Shown here piece after piece: positions 37,488-49,465 of a stretch of 64,000 nt of DNA (position 1 is the stretch's first letter; every line of letters starts with the position of its first letter). Both the position numbers and the translations under genes were made by a program. Origin of the DNA: Himantopus leucocephalus (taxonomy: Eukaryota > Chordata > Aves > Charadriiformes > Recurvirostridae); the NCBI GenBank assembly GCA_003993805.1, contig RSEF01000001.1:211014863-211078862 (forward strand), written 5' to 3'. The notes under the pieces are model-generated. The model saw only the letters and a program-made list of their open reading frames with translations. It ran no database searches and was not told where the DNA came from.

Positions 37488-40400
37488 CTTCTTTCCCCAC
37501 TTTGGTAGCTCAGCAAGTCCCATGTGACAGCAGAGGTGTTCCCATTCGGCGTGGCTGGGTGACAGCAGAACCAAAAACCCCAGGTTGGGGCTTTTGAAGT
37601 TCTCAGTGTGGGGTGGGCGCTGTTGGCTTCAGAGGAGCAGCACGAGGCCAGTGCAGAGCACGTGGGAAAAATCCTCCCCATCCGCGCCTGAAACNACTCC
37701 TGAAACGCCACACTGGCACAATGCCGAGCCACATCTTTTGGCTGTGCTTGGCTGACCCTCCCTCCAAATCTCAGTATGTCCTTTCCAAATGTTTCATCAA
37801 AATCAAGCGTGGTCCCAGGGCCTTTCAGCTCTCTCCTCTGCCCATGGCTGGCTGTCCCCAGGGAAAGGACAGCCCGAGAGTGATGTGCCCCAGTATGCAG
37901 CTCCTTGGGGGATGACTGAGCCCATCTATCCCCTCCGTAGATGGAGAACACTCATTGGTCAGAACATCTTTTTAAGGCCAGGCAGCCCAAAGCCACACAA
38001 GTGTTGGAAAGGGACAGCAAAGGGTTAAGGTGTTCAGGCCATCGCAGCCACATCAGAGCTACTCTCCTTTCCTGTTTTCATTCATCTCTGGCCACTTCCA
38101 CCAACACACCCACTCCCACCCCTTCCCATAACCTGGTCACTTTGTTTGGGGAAGACATTAACTTTCTGCAGTGTTGCTTTTAGTGCGTTGTGGTGGTGTT
38201 TTTTTTTTTTTTCTTTAAGATTATGTCATTTTAAAATCATTTCACTTCTAAAAATGACAATAAACTTTACACTTTCCTGCTGTAAAACAGGCCAGTGCTG
38301 TCACTAGTCTGCTCGTTCACGGGGATTTATGGCCCCGTGTCTGATGTGATGCAATCCTCTCAAATGAAAAATCATCACGACTGAGCCCGTAGCACAAAGA
38401 GACGATTTAAGAGGAACGGGAATAATTAAGGCTGCCCCTTACAAGCCCAGCACAAAGGCATTTCTCAGAGCTGCCTGTACTCTTAGTGAATAGGCAGAAG
38501 GGGATCTTAGTTTTCCAAGACTGAAATCCCTCATGGTCTCCACCGCATCTGTGAGTGAAGGCGAGCCTGTGTCTTTGGATTTTAGCCGGTGATAGGGGAA
38601 AAAAAAGAAAAAGAGACTGCCATTCTGGGGGGAACCTTCCTCCCTGAGCCCTCCAGACCTGGCCAAGCCCGTCTCGGGGAGGGGAAGATGCTGAGCGTGT
38701 GCCGGGTGGTTGCAGCACACACACACGCACCCACACGGCTCTGCACCACCCTGCTTTCAGCTGTTCCCTCAGTAAGGAAGAGAGAGCATCCTGCAGCCCC
38801 ACATATTTGCATAAATAGCCGCTAGGACTTAGTTCGGCTATGACTGTCATCCCTTGCTCAGTGGCTGTTGTCTCACTTGAGCCCCTGGCTTGTCTTTGGC
38901 ATCCCTTGGATTTGGACACTACTGCTACCAAGTCTCCTGCATGAGCTGCTCACCATGGTGCCAGTCCAGGGCACAAGTCTTCTCCGTGTTCTGTAATAAC
39001 CCAAACCGAGAGCTGTTTAAAATTTGTAATTGTTTCCCAAGGTCTCACGGAATGTAGCCTTCTGTGTCAAACCTCCCCGACGTGTCTCTTTCCCGAAGGT
39101 CCCTGCTGCAGCCTGCCTTCCCCTCAGGGACTGAGGCACCAGGTCACCACCTCCTGCTGTGCTGCGAAGGGATCAAAAAGGGTCCTGTGGTGCACTAATC
39201 TTCCCTTCTGACTTTTTCCTAAGGCACCAAACTGCCTTTGGGGGAGAAAAAACTGCCCAGCAAACGCGTCCTCCTGCCCAGTTACTATGTGTTTCAAATG
39301 AGAAATTTGAGAGCAATTAAAATGCAAACAAGGCATTTAAGGAAGAGAAAAAGCCATGCTATAACTGAAATAATAATTTAGGTTATGTTTTAAAAGTCCC
39401 CACCAAGACAGTTTCCTCAGAAATTCAGGGGATTTTAGATGGCCACTTTAAATGAACTACTGGAGATGCTCTGAAACTGGCACGTGTTGCATTAGCAGCT
39501 CTTGCCGTTGCGCTGCTCTCTCTTTCGGAATGGAATTCACGTCCAATATGTTAAAGGAAATGACCTCTCCAGTTAAATGACAGGGTGGTAATTTCAAAAA
39601 CACACAACTTTAGTTTATCTGCCCCTCTTCAACTGAAAAAATGACGAGTGATTGCAACAGGAACAGACTCTGACTGGAAGCTTTTATAAAATCTCACTCA
39701 TTATCTAGAAACGTGACTGAACAGAGTCTCAGCGAACATGTTATAGAGATCCAGTTTTTATTTACACAGGATTTTGCACTAAATGTTATATTTTTTTTTT
39801 TCATCTTCAGTTTCTGGCTGGGCTTTGTCTGCTTTTCCAAGAGGGAGGCTTCAGATTATAAAAGCCTTAGGTCAACTTGCGGCTGAAAGCACTCTAGGAT
39901 CGTCGTCTTTGCAGCACTGTGCACACAAGTGGTGCAATTTAATAGCGATAATAAATGTAACAAACATGAGTAGTGTGCCAGTGCTAATCACATTTCATAT
40001 GAGCAGGCTTTTTTAGCTTTAATGCAGAAAAAAAATGTATCTTTGATGCAGCTCCTCTTGTTTACTATCATTTCTGTGACTGTTGTTTTGTGTATTTCTT
40101 AAATCCAATTATGAATGTGACTCACTTGTATTCTCAGCAGACTGCATTCAAGGAGACCAGCCTCTCAAAAGTTAGACCTGAGATAGTGGCTCATTTACTC
40201 TACATACGTACTCTCATTTTCTGTTTGTAGGGCATCGATGCAAATCCCTGATATTCAGATAATTGCATTGCTTGATTTTATCTGGAGGGATGTTTTTAAA
40301 CTTTGTACTGTTCATAAAGAATTCTCTGTAAGCATTTCATGGTCAAGTTGTGATAGTTAATTATATGTGGTCACACCAGCCCAGTAGCATCTACTTGTTC

Positions 40401-43400
40401 TTTTATAGCCATAACAGCTAAGTTTGAAAAGAAAAGATCTGTATTCCTCCATTATACTGGTTTTCACTGGTCAGTGAAGCAATGCCAACTGGAGACAGAA
40501 CAGAGTTGGATTTACCCAGCATGGTATCCCAAGAAGTGGTAGTGTCCTAAATTTTTCCTTCATTGTATCCCATCCATCTGTCCTTCACATTTTTCCTAAA
40601 TGCTTCTCCCACCATCCTCCTCCAAACCTCCCCTCCCCAGCTTTCTATGCCTTCTCCCTCCCTGTTTCTTTCACGACCTACCAAGGAATTGGGCTCCGAG
40701 GAGCATCTAGAGGTGGATCTGCAGATGTACAGAGCTGACAGTGCTGCTGTGGCCGTGCTAGTTAAAGCTTGATATAAGTCCTGCCTGTCTAAACTTATCA
40801 AACCACTGGGACAAAGTTCTTGGGTGTCACTTAGTCAAGTTCACACTGTACTCAGAGGTGAAATGAAAAGACAGTGTGCAGCTACGTAGGGGACACGAGG
40901 GAGTGTTCTCCTACTGCATGTGTTCATGCAGTATCTGTCTGAGGGTTGCAACTGCTCCAGCTCTACAGCTCTTGCATAAGAAGGGAAGGTCTTGTACATC
41001 AGCCTCATTGCCCATGTTATTGTTGCTTTCATTTGGGTTGGTTAAGCAATAAATTATACTCCATTTTAGAGTTCCTGTCATAATAGATGCAAATTATCTG
41101 CACTCTTTGGTTGCTTTTTTTGAGCTGACCTGTGAATAAACATTGGTTCTTCTCCAGGGGTGAAAAAACCATAATTGTCTGAACATTGAGAGAGATGTAT
41201 TAGCTCAAGCTGCAAAATGAACGTGTAACGGAGTAGACTCATTCTCTCTTCATGCTCTCTTTCCTTCAGCACGTTTCCTACACAGATAGGCTGTAAAATT
41301 GGTTGTTTTAAAAGAAAGCGGTTGCAGGGTCTGTCTTTGGGCACATGGTGAGCTTTGGTAGAAGTTAGTGGGAGATGCCATCTGCTGGAAAGTTTGGACA
41401 TTGTCAGAGAAGCGGAGTTGAAAGCAGCTGTGAGCAAATGATATGGAAGATTAAATTAACGCTCAACGTCCATGAGTAGCCACTAGCTAGGGGTGAATCT
41501 CATCTCCCGCTTTCTCCGCAGCTCAGACCCCTGAAGCTGCCGCTCTCCTCCCGGTGGGACGGTTGTCCGACCCTTGCTGGCTGAGCAGCTGCTGAATCAC
41601 AGCCACCATGGCTGTGTGGGGTTGCATGAGGCTGGGAAGGAGAGTGTAGAGGGGAAGAGAGAAAGAGGTCAAATAGAAAGATGTACGACAATCAGTAAGA
41701 GTGGATATGAAGGAGAATAAAAGGTTAAAAATCTGGAAATGTAAGCAGGAAGAAAAATAAGCCTTACAGAAGCCTTGGAAGGGAAAGCTTTTAATAGTGG
41801 GAACCGCAATAACAATAATTGTCATCAGTGGGGACTGATAAATGTGTGTCTCTAATCCAGCAAAACGTTGAACTTCACTGAGTAATGCTACTAACACCTT
41901 AGTTAAGCACTTATGCAAATTCTTGAATGATAAAGATAAAATGAAACCAAATGCAGGAAACAGCATGTCAAGAATAAAACTGTTAATTGTTTTTTGATTT
42001 AATCCTCTGATTCTCATTACTGCTTCTCTCTACAACCCACTGTGTTTTCACTGTAACTTTCAAACTTTCAAGGTGGTTGTAGACAAGTAGGTAGAGCTTA
42101 GTGCTTCCTTCATTTCCCCCCAGTGTGTGATTGCACTAAATGTGTTTTTAATATTGCTTTTTACCACTTTGATTTTTTATTTTGTTGTTGTTGTTGTTCA
42201 CATCAGAAAACCACAAGGCAGACATTAGACATGATTTATCAGGAAATATCTGGGGCTATGCCAGCCGATTAAAAAAGAAAAAGAAAGTAAGCGCAACACA
42301 CATGGGAGCCCATCTGAATAAGATGTTTTGGGCAGCAGTCATGAGAGAAGTTCTCTGTAAACTGGAGTTGGATGAACTGACAGTAACAAAGATACCCGTG
42401 TCAGTTCGTCATGGAAAAGGAGAAATAGCACATATTTCTCACAGCACATATTGAAAGGAATTAAAAAGAATAGGCTGAAGCATCCTTCTTTAGAGTTCAA
42501 ACATATACAAATGTATATTGCTGTGGGGCTCCACTTTCATATGCTACCTGAGATACGGCTCAGAGACTTACAGGGAGGCATTTAAAAATGGTTCAGCATG
42601 ATTCTGCTCCTGTCGGAGTGGATGGGAATAGGTGTGTGCCATTAGATGCTCCCACTGGCTTTAAGGCCAGTGTTAAGCCCTTGGGAACCATGAACCATGG
42701 GTCTTGCTTTAGCAGCAGGAGGCCCTGGCAACATCCTTAGGTGGATCTTGGGACTGGGAAGTAGAAAGAAGACGTCAAGGACAAAGAAGAAATGAGTGGG
42801 AGAGAGAATGCGAACAGAAAAAGGAGAGAGCAGAAATGTAGGTGCATCGTGTATCTATTTCGTGTTGTTGACTTAATTCCACTTGGAAGCTCCATGTCTT
42901 CCTTGCACTGGCAACAACCACTAGCTCATAGTAATGACTTGCAAAACCGTGAATTGTTAGAGGCTTGTGAAGTTTAATCTTCAAAACTCTTCAAAGATTG
43001 TACCTCAAAGATCTGGAGGAGTTAAGATACAATGGTGATGAAAAATAATAGGCAGTCACATAGGTAGCTGGGTAGCTGGGTGTGTAGGTGGTTAACCAGC
43101 CAACCAGCTGGCCAGGGATTTAAGAAAGTGACCTTTGGATGACCTGTGTTTCATTTGCTTGAAAGTTAAAATCTGTTCTCCCTCACCTGGATCCTGAAAC
43201 TGGCCACTGGAGGATTAACAGTTTGTTGGGGTCTCCATGAGGGGTCACTTCATGAAGCACCTCACCCTTAGGCATGGGCTCACCTACTGCTTTCATTGGG
43301 GTGAGCGGATGGACCTGCTTTTCCAGAGGGAATCCATGCTATTGGAAACATCATTGCCAGCTATCATGGTTTAGGCCATTGAAGAAAGAGGGCTGACCCT

Positions 43401-43736
43401 TTGATCCCTCAGCTTGTATACTGAGCATGAAGCAGATGGGATGGAATACCCTGTTGGTCAGTTTTGGGTCACCTGTCCTGTCAGCTCCTCCCCGCAGGTG
43501 GGACCCCTCTACGCTTTTCCACTCGCGACCCTCCAACGGGGCAAGTAACAAAGTTATCTGCCCTTGGCTGTTAGAGCAATCAGTATAAGCAGGAGCCTCT
43601 CTGCATACCATGCCTGGGCATCAGCTGTAAACATAGCTCTTATCACTCTGAGAGTGAACAGTGTCCGCACAATATGCTGTTAGTTTCAGTAGCTAGAAGA
43701 GGCCCAGATAAAAAGTAAAGTTACTGAACAAAATTG
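37488..43736. other. Intron 2 segment, no gene seen; single N at 37695
   Basis: No coding region is recognised. A single N at 37695 lies between two copies of CCTGAAAC. Other contents are a T13-type run at 38199-38211, a CA-rich stretch near 38717-38735 and a (GTT)n run at 42182-42198. Open frames at 38407-38931 and 41523-42017 lack recognisable domains. Confidence 0.6.
42182..42198. repeat. (TTG)n microsatellite
   Basis: Five consecutive TTG units; an ordinary short trinucleotide repeat. Confidence 0.85.
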
Positions 43737-43836
43737 NNNNNNNNNNNNNNNNNNNNNNNNNNNNNNNNNNNNNNNNNNNNNNNNNNNNNNNNNNNNNNNN
43801 NNNNNNNNNNNNNNNNNNNNNNNNNNNNNNNNNNNN
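43737..43836. other. Assembly gap of 100 N
   Basis: Exactly 100 N, the conventional size for a gap of unknown length. CR1 sequence begins directly at its right edge and no CR1 3' end is seen on its left, so the missing sequence very probably includes the 3' portion of that CR1 copy. Confidence 0.99.
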
Positions 43837-43882
43837 TCCTGTAGTGAGGGGCCCAGAACTGAACACAGTACTCGAGGTAAAA
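43837..43882 (-). mobile_element. CR1 LINE fragment cut by the assembly gap (antisense)
   Basis: The segment containing TGAGGGGCCCAGAACTGAAC and CAGTACTCGAGGT is the reverse complement of a well-known internal part of avian CR1, several hundred bases upstream of its 3' end. It stops resembling CR1 at about 43880, which would be its 5' truncation point. The rest of the copy should lie inside the gap. Confidence 0.75.
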
Positions 43883-44753
43883 GATGAGGATAGAGATTAT
43901 TACATGCGTCACTCCAACGCTATGAAAGCTATGGACATTTGTCCTCAAAGGGCAACTGAGATTTGTCAGGTACAGACATCCCCAAGGAGACAGAGAGCCA
44001 GCATAACCAGATTTATACTTTCCACTGCTTTGTAGGCACAGGGTCATGCAAGGAGGGTCTTGGCCAGAGACAGTCGTCCCTGCAGGACTGTTCGAGCTGG
44101 CATAGGTTAGAACAGACTTCAAGATGCTTTAGCTCCCATGTAGGATTGTTTCAGCATCTCTAAATGCCAGAATGTAGGGTATTTGGGTCCTTAGATTTTA
44201 TCCTTGGTTTTGGAAGTGGTCTGCTGGTTGGTTACAGAAAGTACAGCCAAGAATGTAATTTGGGAGTGCCAACACAGCTGGATTTTGGGTCTGTTTTAGA
44301 AGATACATGTTTTCTGCTCCCCATCTTGCTTAAGATGAGCTTCCACTTCCTTTCAGTTCTGTTATGTAAATAAGGAGATGTGGAGACTTTTATCTAACAA
44401 AGTTCAGACTATCAAGAGAGAAAGTCGGATCAAGTTAGGAAAGAAACTGGGGGGATGATGGTCAGGTGCTTAATAAAAGTGTTTTATCATTGGGATTCAG
44501 GCAAGGACCTTTGGTGCAAGAGACACATAGATCTAGAAAAAGGGGTGAGTAACAAAGAGAAAAAGTGTGCTCATAATGCAAATTACTCAGTGTAAAACCA
44601 AAAGCCAGCTGCCAAAAGTGGAGAAAAGGTTTCTAAAAACTGGATGACTGTATGAAATAGTGAATGTCTATAAATACAGAGCGACAGACATGGTTAAAAG
44701 AAACAGTCCTGTGTTTATGTATAAAATCATAAGCTCTGACATCGGTGCCACTG
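43883..44753. other. Intron 2 segment, no gene seen
   Basis: The sequence between two CR1 copies has no recognisable gene and no nameable repeat. It may include diverged CR1 sequence continuous with the older copy to its right. Confidence 0.55.
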
Positions 44754-45225
44754 CTCAGGAGAGATATATTGAGTTATTATGAGTAGTTCTCTGAAAAGAT
44801 CGGGATCAACTGTTATCGGAAAGGCAAATAGCAGGTACAAAGTATTAGAAAGGGAATAGAAAGCAGACTACAAAGCCTCATTATCCCAATGTTTCAGCCC
44901 ATGATTCACCCACATTTTGACTGCTGCGTGCAGTTCTGTTCTCCCTAGAAGAAGATCAGAGAAAGGCAGCAAAGATGATCAAGAGGTATGAATGGCCTCC
45001 AGGTAGAACCAGATTAAACAGTCCAACACTTTTCAGCTTGAAAAAGAGAAATCTAGGAGGGCCTGACAGAGGCATACAGGTACAAGTGACATGGAAAAGG
45101 TATACGAAGGGGGAGAAACACTTTCCTTGTGCTCTGTTCCCTGTACCAGGCATTTATTACGAGTTGCTGCTGGAAACAGGATACTCAGGTAACGGGAGCT
45201 GTTTGCTGGTTCTTATGCTCTTTTA
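44754..45225 (+). mobile_element. Ancient, degenerate CR1-type LINE 3' part (sense orientation)
   Basis: The stretch follows the order of an old amniote CR1 consensus as I know it: AGTTCTCTGAAAAGATC, then GAAAGGGAATAGA, ATTCACCCACATTTTGA, TGCGTGCAGTTCTG, GGCAGCAAAGATGATCA, TTCAGCTTGAAAAAGAG, and near the end GGTTCTTATGCTCTTTT. Many substitutions and at least one internal deletion (around 45125-45160) show it is much older than the two antisense CR1 copies in this intron. The first half corresponds to the end of the reverse-transcriptase open frame, now broken. Confidence 0.72.
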
Positions 45226-48200
45226 TTTGGGACTGGAGAAAGTTGTTACAACCAACTATAACTCATATGGGAAATTTGTATTGCATCTTGCTGTATTGTG
45301 GATGTATCACTGATTTTTGCACAGTATTAAGGGCAGCAGAGAAGGTCAGGCCAGGGTTTCTGCTGAGGCATCAGTTACGATGAAGAGAAACAAGACGTAG
45401 TTTAGCTTGTGGGCAGAAATTTCCCAGAATACATTGGCAACTGGGCAGAATTAGTGCTTTGGCTTGGTTCCCAAGCACACTGGCTCTCCATTCCAGCACA
45501 GGAACAAACCTAGGCAGTGTTTTGTAGGATGGGTCGAATTCCTCAGAATGGACCTGCTTCAAAACTATCTGCTAGTCATGACTGTGCCCCAAGTCTAAGG
45601 GCTGTAGTAACTCTATTAAGCAGTAGTAAAGGGAATCACATAGTGACACTTAGTGAAGGTATTTGAGCTTTATAAAGTTGCCAGTTACCTATCAGCAATT
45701 CAGACAAATGCAGAAATTACAGCAGTGTTGTTGTAATTATTGGTGTGCATTGTCTGTCATCATCACTGGCAACACTCAAGCAGTTAACGTGCCCTTTGTT
45801 AAGGAGCATCATGAATAATTATTGTGTCACGCTGATACTACTAATAAAAACTAACAAATTTTGTATGATTACTAGTGCTGTCAAACTGTGTTCTCAGCTG
45901 AGTATTTCAGATGTCTTATCTATAGCTGGTGTTACTTTATCACCAAGGATAACTGATCATAATTTTCATGAGGGACCTCAGTTCAGATGAGGATCCCACT
46001 TCGCTACCCCAGTATCGCAATATTGTAATGAGTCGCCTTTGTGGAGGCACCGTTGCCATGTAAGAGATGGGAAGTGGTAGGATGAGACAGGATGCACACA
46101 GCAAGGCTTTCATGGATGGTGGTCTTGGATTTGGGGTAGACCTGTTTCCTCACAGCACAGGAATGCTGCAGGAGCAGCTCTGATGCTGGTGGATGCGGAT
46201 TCCTAAGCAGGGAGGTTCACCTCTGGATGAAGTGTAAGCACCTTAGGGTTAACTTGGGGTACTGCTTGAGGCTGGCAGCAGAGAAGCTGGGAGTGTCTGA
46301 GAAGCTAATCTACATACTGGAAATGGTGTGCTGGAAAAATTAGCTCTAACCAAACTACTTTTTCATGTTTTTGAGCTTGCTCAGAGGTACCACAGCATCT
46401 CTCCGAGGCACAACATTGTGCAGCTCTCTGATAGTACCTCCAGAAATCACATGGATGTGCTCTGTTAAAAATGGGAAGGAACTAAAGGTCCTTGCCAACA
46501 CACTTTAGAACTGACTATGTCTTAATTTATCCGTGGCAGAGTGTCTTACTCAGTAGGTGAGAATTTAGCTATGAGTATATTGAGTGGCAGCCAGCTTGGA
46601 GCATGAGTCTAATTTACTGTAACTCTTGCTACATTCTGTCTGATCATTACTGTGCTGAACAAAATGTTTTTAAAGTGCTTTTATAGGGTTGAGTGACTTA
46701 TTCAATAATTTATACCATTTTGGAGGGATTAGAGGATGAATTTAAGTCATCAAATAATGTCATTATGGCTCAATGACTACATTCTTTATCAGGAAAAAAA
46801 AATCAGTTGTAATTATGCTCAAAAAGACAGAGACCCTTTATTCAGCAGTTCCCCCAAGAACAATGATATCAAAGATGCTGATAGGTCTCTCAGCTGTAAA
46901 GAGGGCTGTCCTCCTTTGTTAGGAAGGAATATATCAGCTGCCATCTGCTTATCTGTATAACCATTGTGCCATTTATGCCACATATTTTCAGTGTGCCATG
47001 CCTTTAAATGTCTGTTCCTTGCAGAGGCCAGTGATCCATCTGGGTGCAGAGCTGTGCAAACTCTCAGGGAGCCTATGGCCCCGCTTAAGTTTTGCCCCTA
47101 AATTCAGCAGAGAATTTCTCTCTTCCAGAGCTCACGGACCAAAANAAAAAAAAAAAAAAAAAAAAAAAAAGGCACAGTCCTTGTGGTGACTCTCTGGAGA
47201 CCTTTATTGACACCAGATGGTAAGGTGTCAGCTTGGCCCTTAGGAATTTTTTTTATGTTTTTCCCTTTTAATTTGTTTTTCTTCATCTAAACTAATAGCT
47301 GCCCTGGCTAGGGGACCACTGGTACCTCAAGATGGGTGTGCTTTCCACTGGTGGACTGAGCACCGCAAGATTTCATTGGACCCAGCTTATGTCTGATGCT
47401 GGCAGACTAGCAGCGTAACCCAAAGCTTTCATTTTCTCCTTAAAGGTATCCAGTGAAATCATGAAATCCTGCCCACTTGACCTCTGAGCTGGCTTTTCAG
47501 ACCAGCTTTTAGCAGCTTAGGAAGACTTATCTCAGAGAGGAAAATCAGGTCATGCAGCGTGTGTGGACAAAGACTACATAAGTCTGATTGGAGCAAGGGA
47601 GGAAAATACATTAGATCATCCCTTATCCTTGCAAAATGACTGCATGTACAAGATGGGCATTAGTTGGAGTAATTCCTCCCAGAAGAGCTTGAGAAGAGCC
47701 GACCAGAAGCATTATCTCCATGAGGGCGGTTGTGTTTGGAGTTCTCTGCACATCGCTCTCCATGTCCCTCACTTATTAACAGCACCAGACACAATCAGAC
47801 AGGCCACAAAACAAAAGCTCATTAAACTCAGGAGTAATGAACAAGGAACACATTCCGTGTTCTGTCTAAAGGCATGTAAATTACTGCTAAGGTCTCCACA
47901 CCTGAACAATATTTTATTGCAGACATTCCCCTCCACGCCATTTGTTGTAATATGACTTTTCTAAAGTACACTTCTTCTCATCCAAAATGCCACCTGGCTG
48001 CTCCATGACTATGTCTCTGTCCCTCCAGATCAAACGTCCCCTGCCCCGACAGCCACTAAAACCTGGAAATCTCTATATGATGCGCAAAGAAACACCCCCG
48101 CCCCCTCCAGCCAAGCTTCCACAGCTTGAGCTCTGTACCCACAGTCCCAAAATTTGTTGCCAACACCAGAGTCTCTGCAGGCTAAACGAAGGTAGTAAAG

Positions 48201-49329
48201 ACACATTTGCTGTCCTGTTAAAAAATTAATGTCTTCAAAAGCAGAAGGAATTGAAAATTGTATGTTGATGACTCAAAATAATACCACCATCCAGCCCTCC
48301 TGTCTGGTAATGGTGTTGGCTCTGCAGGCCTTGTAGGAATCAAAGGCAGAAAAAGTTGATATTTTGGCCCAGATTCACCAAGACACTAGTTTTCCTTACT
48401 TCCAAAGTCTAACTGGCTTTTAACCAGACCATCCCAAACAGAATAAACTTCAGTTCATCCTCAGCGCTGGGCAAAAGGACTGCACTGCAAATATGGGAAA
48501 TGTCTTTATGTGGACACACTGAAAATACACAGAACCGTGAAAAACAGTTTTAAGTGCAATTATGAAGAGCTCTTCAGATTGCAGTGATATCCCACTGATA
48601 CCAGGCTGGGGAAATTAAGAAACATCTTGTCATGGTCTTAATTGCTAACTTCGGTACACGTGGAAGCAGGGTAACAAGCTACCATTTTACTTTTCTTTTT
48701 TTTAAAGGCAAAACTGGCCTTTTTCTAATCAGTGGCATTACACCATATTATCCTTTTCTACCAAGGCTAGAATAAAGGAATAATGTGACAAAGAAGCTTT
48801 GCAAGTAAGGATAATGAGTGCAAGGGTAGTGCCAAAAATGCCTCTTCTCTACATTTCATTTGCTTTCCTTCTTTACGTGATGAGAAGGTGTGCAGTATTT
48901 TCGTGCATCCTTTGGCCTGCTTCCCCTCAAGTGTATCACAGCAGGTAAGAACTTGTCTTCATGACAGAGCCCGGTCCAAAGCCCAGCAGAATCTTTCCAA
49001 TATGTTTGTATTTAGCTCCTAAATCTGTTCCTACAGACTTGGTGCCCATGCAATTTCTTACTCAGATTTCTTACCATCAGGTGAGAATTGTCTCATTTCA
49101 GTGTATGGTCTCGTGTCCAGGTTAGCCCCCCATGCTCCTCCACTCAGCAGAAGGTCAGAGGCACCTCCAAACTCCCCCCATCCATTTCAGAGGCCAGTCT
49201 TGACCAGTCACCCTATGGAGGCAACGAGTCGCCTTCTCTCTGCGAACAACTGGGAGAGCCTGGGTGACTGGATTAGATACCTAAATTTCTAATGACATGA
49301 AATGAATCCATTTCTGGCTCCTAGATCCT
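45226..49329. other. Intron 2 segment, no gene seen
   Basis: No gene is recognised. A poly(A) run with an N lies at 47141-47170. Immediately after it, a minus-strand CAATAAAGGTCTCC near 47199-47212 could be a polyadenylation signal of an old LTR, but no LTR ends were found. The remainder looks like single-copy intron. Confidence 0.6.
47141..47170. repeat. Poly(A) tract with one ambiguous base
   Basis: About 29 A residues with a single N at 47145. No processed-transcript body is recognisable upstream. Confidence 0.9.
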
Positions 49330-49465
49330 AGAATCATAGAATGGTTAGAGTTGCAAGTGACCTTGAAGATCACCTAGTTCCAGCCCGCCTGCCATGGCCA
49401 GGGACACCTTCAACTAGACCAGGTTGCTCCAGACTACCTTCCACTAGACTAGGTTGCTAGACGGG
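49330..49465 (-). mobile_element. CR1 LINE 3' end fragment (antisense), with a 30-base internal duplication
   Basis: AGAATCATAGAATGGTTAGAG is followed by GTGACCTTGAAGATCACCTAG and the CCATGGCCAGGGACACC segment. This is the reverse complement of the canonical avian CR1 3' end. Only about 130 bases are present. The segment ACCTTCAACTAGACCAGGTT at 49406 recurs, slightly changed, at 49436, which gives a 30-base tandem duplication not normally found in CR1. The element is antisense to MAML2 and non-coding. Confidence 0.88.

Noticed and set aside
36475..37492. CTTCT on both sides of the LTR-leader block as a target-site duplication
   Set aside because: Five pyrimidine-rich bases are expected by chance nearby, and a truncated provirus without a 3' LTR should not preserve the duplication.
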